Positions 7,369 to 16,166 of a DNA stretch of 64,000 nt are shown piece by piece. Below the pieces are notes generated by a model. It was not told where the DNA came from. It saw only the letters and a program-made list of their open reading frames with translations, and ran no database searches. Source of the stretch: JBBSOK01 sp965219125 (lineage in GTDB: Bacteria; Bacteroidota; Bacteroidia; Flavobacteriales; Flavobacteriaceae); contig CBDCMO010000002.1 of the NCBI GenBank assembly GCA_965219125.1, positions 1,302,001 to 1,366,000 on the forward strand. The letters are read 5' to 3'. Position 1 is the first letter of the stretch. Each line of letters opens with the position of its first letter. Made by a program: the position numbers and the translations under genes.

Positions 7369-9063
7369 TTGAAAATACTAATTATTTCATTTCTATACCT
7401 TAATATATATACATTCATTTCTGATAGTTTATATGCACAACAGCTATTTTTAGAAATTTCTGCAGAAAAAGAAATTTCCCAATCCCTTATAGACTCCCTC
7501 AATATAAATTTTGAATTTAGAGATTACAATTCATTAAAATCAGAAATAGACACAATTGCCTATAAGCTGCAACATTTTGGTTATGTAGATAGCTCAACTG
7601 AAAGTATTGAAAAAATTAATGACACTTTGTATAACGCAAGTTATTATTTCGGAAAAAAATACAGCAATATAAAAATATTTTATTCTGAATCTGATTTTTC
7701 TAAAAAAGAAGTAGAACGCTACGCAACCGAAGTATCCGGAAATTATTTTATAATTCCAATTTCTCAAGCTGAAAAAGTGTTACAGTATTTGATTGCGCTA
7801 AAAACGCAGAGTGGGAATGCATTCGCTAAAATGAGTTTAAGCAAACTCACGAAATTTGGAGATTCTATTAAAGCTACCTTATTATATGACGCAAGAGATA
7901 AACGAATCATAGATTCTCTAGTCATAAAAGGATATGACAAATTTCCAAAATCATATCTTCGTTATTATGCCGGCATAAAAAAAGGAAATAGCTTTAATCA
8001 AAAAAAGCTAGTGACTCAAAATGAAATTTTAAATAGTTTAGGATTCGTTCAATCAATAAAACCACCAGAGGCACTTTTTAGAAAAGATAGCACCATTGTT
8101 TATTTCTATCTTCAGAAACAGAACAACAATCTCTTTGATGGCATTTTAGGTTTTGCCACAAATGAGAAGACCCAAAAATTAGAATTTAATGGATATTTAA
8201 ATTTAGATCTTAACAATAATTTAAATTTTGGTGAACAATTACTTCTTAATTATAAAGCGGATGGCAATGACCAAAAAAATTTCAGGGTTAAAACTGTTTT
8301 ACCTTATCTTTTTAATTCACCTTTCGGACTTAGTGCAGAATTGGCAATTTTCAAAAGAGATAGCACCTTCTCTACTACAGATCAACAAATAAGACTTTTG
8401 TACCAAGCAAGTCCTTCCCTAAAAGGTTATGTTGGTTACAAAAGTTATGTCTCGAGTAATTTGCTTGACGAGTTAAATTCTACATCGGATGTTAAGGACT
8501 ACAAATCTAAATATTTACTGGCGGGATTGGAATTCAAAAGATATCAAAATCGCCAACTATTTCCAATAAAAACATTGTTTTTGTCCGATATTGAAGTTGG
8601 AAAAAGGGATTTAAAAGATCAAAGTGACGGTCAATTTAAAATTAGCGGTACTTTATTTAATATTTTTAATTTAAATTTCAACACCTCTATTTTCCTTCAA
8701 AACACGACGAGTGTTTTATTCAGCAACCGATATCTTACCAATGAGCTTTTTAGATTTGGTGGTATAAATAGCATTAGAGGCTTTGCCGAAAACAGCATAG
8801 ATGCTTCATTATTTTCGGTGATAAATACAGAATATAGATATCTAATTAATCCTACAATATATGTGCACAGTATCATAGATGTTGGGTATTTTGAAAATAA
8901 TGTACTTCAATTAAAGCAAAAATTATATAGTTTTGGACTCGGTCTCGGGTTTAACACGAAAGCGGGAATCTTCAAATTTAATCTGGCAAACGGCAATGTT
9001 GAAAATCAAAGTTTTAAATTTTCTAACACTAAAATTCATATTAGTTTAAGCAGCAAATTTTAG
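7369..9063 (+). CDS. Omp85/BamA-like outer membrane beta-barrel protein
   Basis: This 564-residue protein has a signal peptide (about residues 1-23, ending SLYA before QQ), a periplasmic part of about 230 residues resembling POTRA repeats, and a C-terminal barrel. The barrel carries FGGINSIRGF with the RGF triad at 470-472, the motif of the conserved inward loop of Omp85 proteins, and ends in Phe as beta-signals do. It is shorter than BamA and is more like the small Omp85 paralogues of Bacteroidota. The start is TTG: a stop lies two codons upstream and there is no ATG before the signal peptide. Its substrate is unknown. Confidence 0.7.
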   Translation: MKILIISFLYLNIYTFISDSLYAQQLFLEISAEKEISQSLIDSLNINFEFRDYNSLKSEIDTIAYKLQHFGYVDSSTESIEKINDTLYNASYYFGKKYSNIKIFYSESDFSKKEVERYATEVSGNYFIIPISQAEKVLQYLIALKTQSGNAFAKMSLSKLTKFGDSIKATLLYDARDKRIIDSLVIKGYDKFPKSYLRYYAGIKKGNSFNQKKLVTQNEILNSLGFVQSIKPPEALFRKDSTIVYFYLQKQNNNLFDGILGFATNEKTQKLEFNGYLNLDLNNNLNFGEQLLLNYKADGNDQKNFRVKTVLPYLFNSPFGLSAELAIFKRDSTFSTTDQQIRLLYQASPSLKGYVGYKSYVSSNLLDELNSTSDVKDYKSKYLLAGLEFKRYQNRQLFPIKTLFLSDIEVGKRDLKDQSDGQFKISGTLFNIFNLNFNTSIFLQNTTSVLFSNRYLTNELFRFGGINSIRGFAENSIDASLFSVINTEYRYLINPTIYVHSIIDVGYFENNVLQLKQKLYSFGLGLGFNTKAGIFKFNLANGNVENQSFKFSNTKIHISLSSKF

Positions 9064-9094
9064 TTAACGTAACAATAGCTTAACGTTAACGTAA
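9063..9094 (+). repeat. direct 10-mer repeats upstream of the SusC promoter
   Basis: GTTAACGTAA occurs at 9063-9072 and 9085-9094, with starts 22 nt apart, close to two helical turns. The 5' copy also pairs with ACGTTAAC at 9083-9090 as an 8-bp inverted repeat. The pair lies 30 to 60 nt upstream of the proposed -33 box, where a regulator operator would be expected. It partly overlaps the end of the preceding gene. Confidence 0.4.
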
Positions 9095-9123
9095 AATAAA
9101 AACTAAAATTTAAGTGTAAAAGT

Positions 9124-9154
9124 TTGTGTAATTAACTTTTTATTGTGATTTTTG
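9124..9154 (+). promoter_or_regulatory. probable promoter of the SusC-SusD operon
   Basis: TTG at 9124-9126 is followed after 20 nt by GATTTTTG at 9147-9154, which is 7 of 8 to TAnnTTTG. Transcription would start about 20 nt before the ATG at 9183. Spacing and position are right, but the first base of the -7 box is off consensus. Confidence 0.5.
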
Positions 9155-9182
9155 GCATTGGCTAATTCAAATAATATATAAA

Positions 9183-12100
9183 ATGAGAACAAAGTTTAGT
9201 GGAATTCTAACACTTTTATTAGTGTTGGTTGTGCAATTATCTTTTGCGCAACAAAAAACAATTACCGGAACGGTAGCTGATGACAGCGGCCTTCCACTTC
9301 CAGGTGCTAACGTTATTGTAAAAGGTACAAGCAATGGAACACAAACAGATTTTGACGGAAAATATTCAATCTCTGCTTCTGTTGGTCAAACATTAACTTA
9401 CAGTTATGTAGGTTTTGAGACTACGGAGCAAAAAGTGGGTGCTTCTAATTCTGTTAATGTAACTATGAAACCCGGCGCTACATTAAATGAGGTCGTTATT
9501 ACTGGCTTCTCTAACAGGAACCAAACGGTACAGACCTCTGCGGTAGTCACAATTTCCGCTAGCGAAATTTCTGAACTTGCCCCAACCACAAGTGTGGACA
9601 ACCTTTTACAGGGCAAGGCCGCCGGTGTACAAGTTACATCGGCAAACGGAAAACCTGGTCAAGGAGCATTTGTTCGTATTCGTGGTACTGGATCTTTAGT
9701 TGCAGGTGCTTCATCTCCTTTATATATAGTAGATGGTGCTCCTATTCGTGAAGAAGAATTAGGCGGATTGTCTAATGAAGATATTGAAAATATTACTATT
9801 CTGAAAGATGCTGCTACTACCGCTAGATACGGATCTCGTGGTGCTAACGGAGTTGTTGTAATCACAACGAAAAATGGAAATAGAAATAAAGATGCCACTA
9901 TACGATTCAGTTCTAGATATGGTACAACTTCTAGAATAAATCCTAACTTTGAATTAATGGATGCTCAACAAAAATTCCGCTATGAGGCAGAGCTATACGC
10001 ATTGGGTGTACTTGCGGCTGGCAATTTGCCAGGTGTAACAACTGAACCTGGTTCTCCAGAAAGGCAAAGACTTTTAGACAACGAAACCGATTGGGAAGAT
10101 TTGATTCTAAGAGATGGCGTCATCCAAAATAATAGCGTTTCCATTTCTGGGGGTGCCGAGAAAATGGATTATTTCTTTTCGGTTACTAATGATAGAAATA
10201 CAGGAATAATTGACGAAATTGGTGGTTTTGAAAGACTTTCATCACGATTAAATGTTAATTTTGATGCAAAGAAATGGTTAACTGTTGGTGTAAATATCGG
10301 ATATTCAAGATCTACGAGTGATGAACCAAGAGATAGAAACAATTTACAAAATCCATTTAGAGCACCTTATGATACTAACAATTATGAAACTGAGTTTGTT
10401 TTAGATGAAGACAATAATGTTGTATTAGATGCAAATGGAAATCCTGTTTATAACATTACGCATGGTAATTTTGCAATAAGAAAAGCATTATTAACAGATA
10501 CTGAAAATACAATAGAAAATTTAACTTTAGCTAACGTTGACGCTACTGTTAAATTTTCAGACAGCTTTACTTATACATTTAGCACTTCTGTAAGCCACTT
10601 AAACAGAAGAAGAGAGACTTATTCTAGAGAAGGTGGTGCACTTGATGATGCTATTGATTTAGATGGTGGTTCTAAAGGCGATAATGGAATACAACGTTTA
10701 GATTTAACGATTAGCAATAGATTAAACTATTATTTAGCTTCAGAAGCGGGTCATAACTTAAATATATTGGGGTTATATGAATTTAACTTTAACGAGAATA
10801 ATGCTTATTCCCTTGGAGCGAATCAATTTGCATCTCCTTTATTATCAACACAAATTAATGGAACCAACACAAGAGGAGATACTAATAGAAATAGACTTAC
10901 ATTAGTTTCTTACGGTGCTTTTGCAGATTATGATTATAAAGAAAGATACCTTGCATCTGCTTCCATACGTCGTGATGGTTCGTCTAATTTTGGTATCGAT
11001 AATCGCTTTGGTACATTTTATAGCTTTAGTGCTGGATGGAACATTGCTAAAGAATCTTTTTTTAATTCAGATGCAATCAACGATTTAAAACTTCGTGCTT
11101 CTTACGGTACGGTTGGTAATCGTTTGGGTATTGGTCGTTATGATAATCAAAACACAGTTGCCTTTGGTAATTCTCCTTATCCAGGTGGTCCTGCTACAGC
11201 TCCTTCAAATATTGGTAATCCTGATTTGAAGTGGGAAACTACAATTACAAAAAACATTGGTCTTGAATTTAGCTTATTCAACAGTAGAATAAAAGGTGTT
11301 GCAGATTATTTTATTAGAAATACAGAAGACCTATTGTTTAATGTACCCGCCCCGACAGAGGCAGGTATAGGATCAATTGCTGCTAATGTTGGTGAAATAC
11401 AAAATAAAGGTCTGGAATTATCCTTACAAACCGATGTTATCAGGAGTTCAGATTTCACTTGGACCCTTGGTGGGAACATTATATTTTTAGATAACGAAAT
11501 TATTAGTCTTCCCGACGGTGAAGATGTAACACCCTTTGCGTTCAATATTTTATTCCGAGAAGGTGCAAAAATAAATGAACACTATCTTATAAGATATGCG
11601 GGTGTTGATCCAGCAACTGGACGTCCTCAATATTTTGGAGGTGATAATAATATTTATTACGCTGATGAGCTTCCTGAAGGTGAAAACAGGGTACTTCAAG
11701 GAAAATCAACTATTGCAGATAAAGAAGGTGGATTTTTCAACAATTTTAATTATAAAGGATTTGGCTTACGTACAGACTTTGTATTTAAATATGGTAACTG
11801 GATTAACAACATAGTTAAGCAAAATTCATATGGAGATATATCTAATGGTAATACTGTTGCAGACAATAAAGCAGTAGGTGCTTTTAATTACTGGAAACAA
11901 CCAGGTGATACAGATGTATTACCAAGCCCATTGTATATAAATGAGCAGGATATTAATTCTGATAGATTTTTGGAAAGAGGTGATTATATCAGAATGCGTA
12001 ATATAACTTTATCATATACTTTTCCAAATGAGTTTCTTGAAAAAACTCCAATAAGTTCTTTGAGAATTTATGCTCAAGGACAAAATCTTTTAACTTTTAC

Positions 12101-12242
12101 AAAATTTTGGGGAGATCCTGAAGTAGGTCTATCATCTGGAGAATCAATTGCTTTTGCAGATACTGTAGCTCCAGGTGAAACAACCTTATATAGCTATCCA
12201 AATACAAAATCTATACAAGTAGGTTTGAACGTAAGTTTCTAA
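9183..12242 (+). CDS. SusC/RagA-type TonB-dependent outer membrane transporter
   Basis: This 1019-residue protein has a signal peptide ending SFAQQ, then a carboxypeptidase-regulatory-like domain (TVADDSGLPLPGANVIVKGT, about residues 26-105). The TonB plug follows (about 115-230), with the family block LKDAATTARYGSRGANGVVVITTKNG. The rest is a 22-strand-type barrel ending in VSF. SusC proteins are TonB-powered pores capped by a SusD lipoprotein. No glycoside hydrolase lies nearby, so the substrate is open; a RagA-like peptide role is as possible as glycan import. The gene heads a three-gene operon. Confidence 0.93.
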   Translation: MRTKFSGILTLLLVLVVQLSFAQQKTITGTVADDSGLPLPGANVIVKGTSNGTQTDFDGKYSISASVGQTLTYSYVGFETTEQKVGASNSVNVTMKPGATLNEVVITGFSNRNQTVQTSAVVTISASEISELAPTTSVDNLLQGKAAGVQVTSANGKPGQGAFVRIRGTGSLVAGASSPLYIVDGAPIREEELGGLSNEDIENITILKDAATTARYGSRGANGVVVITTKNGNRNKDATIRFSSRYGTTSRINPNFELMDAQQKFRYEAELYALGVLAAGNLPGVTTEPGSPERQRLLDNETDWEDLILRDGVIQNNSVSISGGAEKMDYFFSVTNDRNTGIIDEIGGFERLSSRLNVNFDAKKWLTVGVNIGYSRSTSDEPRDRNNLQNPFRAPYDTNNYETEFVLDEDNNVVLDANGNPVYNITHGNFAIRKALLTDTENTIENLTLANVDATVKFSDSFTYTFSTSVSHLNRRRETYSREGGALDDAIDLDGGSKGDNGIQRLDLTISNRLNYYLASEAGHNLNILGLYEFNFNENNAYSLGANQFASPLLSTQINGTNTRGDTNRNRLTLVSYGAFADYDYKERYLASASIRRDGSSNFGIDNRFGTFYSFSAGWNIAKESFFNSDAINDLKLRASYGTVGNRLGIGRYDNQNTVAFGNSPYPGGPATAPSNIGNPDLKWETTITKNIGLEFSLFNSRIKGVADYFIRNTEDLLFNVPAPTEAGIGSIAANVGEIQNKGLELSLQTDVIRSSDFTWTLGGNIIFLDNEIISLPDGEDVTPFAFNILFREGAKINEHYLIRYAGVDPATGRPQYFGGDNNIYYADELPEGENRVLQGKSTIADKEGGFFNNFNYKGFGLRTDFVFKYGNWINNIVKQNSYGDISNGNTVADNKAVGAFNYWKQPGDTDVLPSPLYINEQDINSDRFLERGDYIRMRNITLSYTFPNEFLEKTPISSLRIYAQGQNLLTFTKFWGDPEVGLSSGESIAFADTVAPGETTLYSYPNTKSIQVGLNVSF

Positions 12243-12259
12243 TTTTAAAAATAAAAAAA

Positions 12260-13711
12260 ATGAAAAAATATATTTATAAATTAATAACTTTTACTCTAAT
12301 AATAGGAAGCATTACTTCCTGCGATAGCGAGTTAGAGCAAATACCATTTGATGAATTTGCAACAGAAAATGCCTTCATATCTGTAAACGATTTTGAAAAT
12401 GGAATACGCGGTGTTTATGAAGCACTTATAAATGAAGACATCTTTGCAGGTATGTATAGTGGAGATGATTCAGGAACAATGCTTTCCGGTCCCGATGTTC
12501 TTTCAGATAACGTTACGCTATCTCAAGATGGGCGTCAAACTAAATCTACACTACATGAATGGAGGTATTCGCCCCAAAATCCAAGCTTATCTGTTTATTC
12601 AGGAGCCTATCGTTTAATATATAGAGCTAACGAATTGTTGTTTTATGCTGAAACTTTTGATGGTGACAATAAAACTAATGTTGTTGCTGAAGCAAAAGCA
12701 CTACGTGCACTAGCTCATTTTAATGTGGTTAGCTTTTATGGCAAAATACCAACTCAATCCGGTGATGCAAACGGTAGCTTAGGTGCAGCTTACATTACTG
12801 GATTTGATCCTGACAACCCAGCTATTGAACCTGCAAGAGAGACTGTTGGAGAAACGTATGCTCAAATAGTGGCCGATTTAGTTGAAGCAGAAGCAGATAT
12901 TAATGTTAGTAATCCTGACAACAGACTTAATAAACAAAGTGTAAATCTTTTATTATCTAGAGTTTACCTTTATATGGGTGAATGGCAAAACGCTATTAAT
13001 GCCGCAAATAAAGTTACAATGCCTTTAGCTAATAGAGGTGATGTAGTAGGTGTTTGGGAAGATGCTAATAAAAAAGGTGTTTTGTTTAGTATAGTAAATG
13101 ATCCTGGTGGAGTACTTGATAATAGTATAGGAGTTACTTGGAGCCAAGGAACACGAACAGCGCTTACGCCTGAATATGTAGTTTCTTTTGAATTGTATAA
13201 TTTATTTGCAGATGATGATATTCGGAAAGCTGCATATACATTTCAAGGTACGGCCTCATCAAACGCCGTTAATGGTATAAAAAAATTATTTGGTCGCACC
13301 GGCGCTAATAATGGAAAAGTAGATTATAAAATTTTTAGAGCAGCTGAAGCAAAATTAAATATCGCTGAAGCTCAGTTTAATCTTGGTAATGAAGGAGCTG
13401 CAAGAACAGCCTTAGATGAAGTTAGAACAAAAAGATATCTTACTCCACCGAGTGGTGAATCTGGTACAGTTTTACGTGATGCTATTAGATTGGAAAGAAG
13501 ATTGGAGTTTGCCTTTGAATATCAAAGATTTTTTGACTTGAAGAGATGGGGACTTGATATTATCAGAGGTTCGGAAGGAGATCACGCAGATGGTAGTGGT
13601 ACGCCATCGGCCACTTTGACTCTATTGGCTGGTGACATCAAGTTCCAACTACCTATAAGCCAAAATACAATTGACAGAAATCCAAATACTGCTCAAAATC
13701 CAGGATATTAA
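12260..13711 (+). CDS. SusD/RagB-type surface substrate-binding lipoprotein
   Basis: This 483-residue protein has a lipoprotein signal with lipobox ITSC near residue 21. It shows SusD landmarks: the N-terminal NAF.....FENGIRGVYEAL, the TPR-like helices with EAKALRALAHFNVVSFYGKIP, and the C-terminal RLERRLEFAFEYQRFFDLKRWG. It would cap the SusC pore encoded 17 nt upstream and bind the cargo. The ligand cannot be told from sequence. Confidence 0.93.
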   Translation: MKKYIYKLITFTLIIGSITSCDSELEQIPFDEFATENAFISVNDFENGIRGVYEALINEDIFAGMYSGDDSGTMLSGPDVLSDNVTLSQDGRQTKSTLHEWRYSPQNPSLSVYSGAYRLIYRANELLFYAETFDGDNKTNVVAEAKALRALAHFNVVSFYGKIPTQSGDANGSLGAAYITGFDPDNPAIEPARETVGETYAQIVADLVEAEADINVSNPDNRLNKQSVNLLLSRVYLYMGEWQNAINAANKVTMPLANRGDVVGVWEDANKKGVLFSIVNDPGGVLDNSIGVTWSQGTRTALTPEYVVSFELYNLFADDDIRKAAYTFQGTASSNAVNGIKKLFGRTGANNGKVDYKIFRAAEAKLNIAEAQFNLGNEGAARTALDEVRTKRYLTPPSGESGTVLRDAIRLERRLEFAFEYQRFFDLKRWGLDIIRGSEGDHADGSGTPSATLTLLAGDIKFQLPISQNTIDRNPNTAQNPGY

Positions 13712-13731
13712 TAACTTTTAATAAATAAATT

Positions 13732-14175
13732 ATGAAAAATATAAAATATATTTTAACAACTTTATTGGTTGCGTTCATTTTGGTTTCTTGTGAGACTTAT
13801 GACGATGTTGAAAATAGAGGTTTAGTAAATGTTGGTATTTCTTCTGGGGATAGTAACGTGCCACCAGTTCCAGAGAACGGTGGGGGCACCCGGGAAAGAG
13901 AACTTCAAATATTTATAAGTAGCCCTGCACCTACAGATCTTACCTTTAATCTTAGCGTTGATACATTGAATACAGTTGTCAGTCCTGAAAATTACACTTT
14001 ACCCCCAACTATTACTATCCCAGCAGGCGAAAGAATTGGAACTGCAATTATAACTTTTGTTAATTTTAATCTGACTGTCGATAGGGAGCCATTGGTTGTA
14101 TTATTATCTGGTCCAGATAATTTTGTCTATGGTTTAACATCTGTTTTATACACTGTAAAAAGAACAGGCACCTGA
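13732..14175 (+). CDS. surface lipoprotein, third gene of the SusCD operon
   Basis: This 147-residue protein has a lipoprotein signal (lipobox LVSC, Cys near residue 20). It is followed by a single beta-rich domain with the pattern PENYTLPPTITIPAGERIGTAIITF, which resembles the DUF1735/Calx-beta-like domains found in lipoproteins downstream of SusD. Its place after SusD suggests a SusE/F-like accessory binding role. It lies 20 nt after SusD and just before a strong terminator, so the operon has three genes. The function is inferred from position. Confidence 0.65.
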   Translation: MKNIKYILTTLLVAFILVSCETYDDVENRGLVNVGISSGDSNVPPVPENGGGTRERELQIFISSPAPTDLTFNLSVDTLNTVVSPENYTLPPTITIPAGERIGTAIITFVNFNLTVDREPLVVLLSGPDNFVYGLTSVLYTVKRTGT

Positions 14176-14196
14176 GTAATCGATTTATTCATTTTT

Positions 14197-14236
14197 AAAT
14201 GCCGTTCAAATATAAATTTGAACGGCATTTTTTATT
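14197..14236 (+). terminator. intrinsic terminator of the SusCD operon
   Basis: AAATGCCGTTCAAAT (14197-14211), a 4-nt loop, and its perfect complement (14216-14230) form a 15-bp stem that runs into a T-run. It lies 22 nt after the lipoprotein stop. The following 210 nt up to rlmB are AT-rich without a recognisable feature. Confidence 0.9.
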
Positions 14237-14449
14237 TCTTTACTTAAAATAAATCTAAACATACAAAAAAAAGATTTTTTTGAAAATTAAACTTAATTCT
14301 TATAATTATAAAATTAAGGCAAATACGTTACCAATTCAAAAATATTACCAATAATTCTATTTAAGAAATATAAAAGTAGTATCATACCTATAAATTAATA
14401 TTTATTTTTAAAATTGAATATATTAATACTTCAAATTTTAGACAATATT

Positions 14450-15190
14450 ATGAGCGACAATCAAAATACCATATTCGGCATTTATCCCGTTAAAGAAGCA
14501 ATTTCGTCTAAAATAATTTTAGATAAGGTCTTTATTCAAAAAGGAATAGAAAGTGATAAAATTGAATATATAATAAAAGATCTAGAGCGAAATAACATCA
14601 CAATAAGCTACGTTCCTTTTGAAAAGCTAAATAAACTTACACGCGGAAACCACCAAGGCATCGTTGCATTTACTTCGCCTGTAGCTTTTAGTTCTTTAGA
14701 GAAAGTGGTGGAAGAGGCTCTAGAAAAAAATACCCCTGCCCTATTTCTAATTTTAGATCAAATAAGTGATGTGCGTAATTTTGGGGCAATCCTGAGAACT
14801 GCTGAATGCACTGGAGTTAACGCGGTTATAATGCAGAAAACGGGTGCCGCTCCAGTAAGTGGTGATACCGTGAAAACATCTGCCGGTGCAGTCTTTAAAA
14901 TACCAATTTGCAAGGTAGATCATATAAAAGATGCAATTTTCTACCTTCAAGGTTCTGGAATAAAAATTATTGCTGCTACTGAAAAAACGGAAGATAATTT
15001 ATATTCAACAGACTTTAAAGTTCCGGTTGCTCTTGTATTGGGTAGCGAAGGAAAAGGAGTATCGAGATCTGTGCTAAATCTAGTAGATGGAAAAGCTTCG
15101 TTGCCACTTCTCGGGGAAATAAATTCTTTGAACGTTTCAGTAGCTTGTGGTGCTTTTTTATACGAAGTGGTCCGACAGCGACAGACTTAG
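14450..15190 (+). CDS. rlmB: 23S rRNA (guanosine-2'-O-)-methyltransferase, TrmH/RlmB type
   Basis: This 246-residue SPOUT methyltransferase has an N-terminal L30e-like substrate domain (NTIFGIYPVKEAI, VPFEKLNKLTRGNHQGIVAF). The knotted catalytic domain has motif 1 ISDVRNFGAILRTAE, motif 2 LVLGSEGKGVS and motif 3 LPLLGEINSLNVSVACGAFLYE. The predicted reaction is 2'-O-methylation of G2251 in the 23S P-loop. The open frame extends upstream to a TTG at 14414, but homologues begin at the ATG used here. Confidence 0.9.
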   Translation: MSDNQNTIFGIYPVKEAISSKIILDKVFIQKGIESDKIEYIIKDLERNNITISYVPFEKLNKLTRGNHQGIVAFTSPVAFSSLEKVVEEALEKNTPALFLILDQISDVRNFGAILRTAECTGVNAVIMQKTGAAPVSGDTVKTSAGAVFKIPICKVDHIKDAIFYLQGSGIKIIAATEKTEDNLYSTDFKVPVALVLGSEGKGVSRSVLNLVDGKASLPLLGEINSLNVSVACGAFLYEVVRQRQT

Positions 15191-15258
15191 TAAAATTTAA
15201 ACAAATTATATTCTGATTTCTATTTAAAATTTTTAAGAAAAAAATTTGTTATAATTTT

Positions 15259-16077
15259 TTAATCTCTTTTATCCGCGCCAATTTTATCTGATCCTAAATT
15301 TGGTCTGTAAGTATATACTATTTTTACTTCATTACCAGTTTGCGTAATTGAATCCCTGATTTCATTTGGATCTGAAATATCACCTTTTTCAATTCGATTT
15401 TCTACAGCTATCGGTTTAATTTCTATAAAATTACCGTGCTCGTCAAACTGACTTATAAAAGGATCTTCCGCTTCATTGAAATCTTTTTCTTGCCATTTAT
15501 ATTTTAATTGCTCTACGGTATTTTCCTTAAAAATAAAAGCAAAAAACAACCCTACAAAAAAACCTGACAAATGTCCTTCCCAAGAAATTTGAGGATCTAC
15601 AGGAAAAAGATACCATAGTAAACCTCCATATAAAAAAACTACGACCAGCGATAAAGCGGTTAACTGAAAATTTTTAGAGAAAATACCTCTAAAAAATAGA
15701 AAGGCCGTAAGCATATAAACTACTCCGCTTGCCCCAATATGATTTGAAGGCCTGCCAATTATCCAAGTACACAAACCTGTAAGCAAAAGACCCAACAGTA
15801 AAACACGCCATCTTACATTTCTATAAAAATAAAATAATGCCACCGTAAGTGCAAACAGCGGAACGGAATTATTAAATAGATGTTCCAAACTTCCATGGAT
15901 AAAAGGAGCTAGAATAACGCCCCGCAAACCAATAATTTCCCTTGGATAAATACCCAAATAATTAAAATTGAAACTAAACATAGTCTCAAACCAATAGATA
16001 ATCCAAATAAACAATACAATTAGTAATGGATAAACAATCACATCGTTCGAAAAATATAGACCATTTTGTCGCTTCAT
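15259..16077 (-). CDS. rhomboid family intramembrane serine protease
   Basis: This 272-residue membrane protein has about six transmembrane helices followed by a soluble tail of some 75 residues. The catalytic serine is in GASG (Ser117) and the partner histidine in SWEGHLSG (His169). The HGSLEHLFNN segment of helix 2 is also conserved. Rhomboids cleave transmembrane substrates within the membrane. It is convergent with rlmB upstream in the map and divergent from rarA. The natural substrate is unknown. Confidence 0.9.
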   Translation of the reverse strand: MKRQNGLYFSNDVIVYPLLIVLFIWIIYWFETMFSFNFNYLGIYPREIIGLRGVILAPFIHGSLEHLFNNSVPLFALTVALFYFYRNVRWRVLLLGLLLTGLCTWIIGRPSNHIGASGVVYMLTAFLFFRGIFSKNFQLTALSLVVVFLYGGLLWYLFPVDPQISWEGHLSGFFVGLFFAFIFKENTVEQLKYKWQEKDFNEAEDPFISQFDEHGNFIEIKPIAVENRIEKGDISDPNEIRDSITQTGNEVKIVYTYRPNLGSDKIGADKRD

Positions 16078-16154
16078 AATTACATCAATTCAAAAAGTAA
16101 TCCTAAAATTATGTCTATGATAAGTTGTCAGTTTTTCACATATATACAATATCG

Positions 16155-16162
16155 TATTTTTG
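16155..16162 (+). promoter_or_regulatory. -7 box close to the rarA start codon
   Basis: TATTTTTG is a perfect TAnnTTTG box that ends only 4 nt before the rarA ATG. A consensus TTG is not at the right distance (TTG at 16125-16127 would need a 27-nt spacer), although a TTT lies about 19 nt upstream. If used, the message would be leaderless or nearly so. Confidence 0.35.
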
Positions 16163-16166
16163 CATA

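Noticed and set aside
14414..14449. Upstream TTG extension of rlmB
   Set aside because: The extra 12 residues (NILILQILDNI) do not match the family, whose members start at the ATG of 14450.
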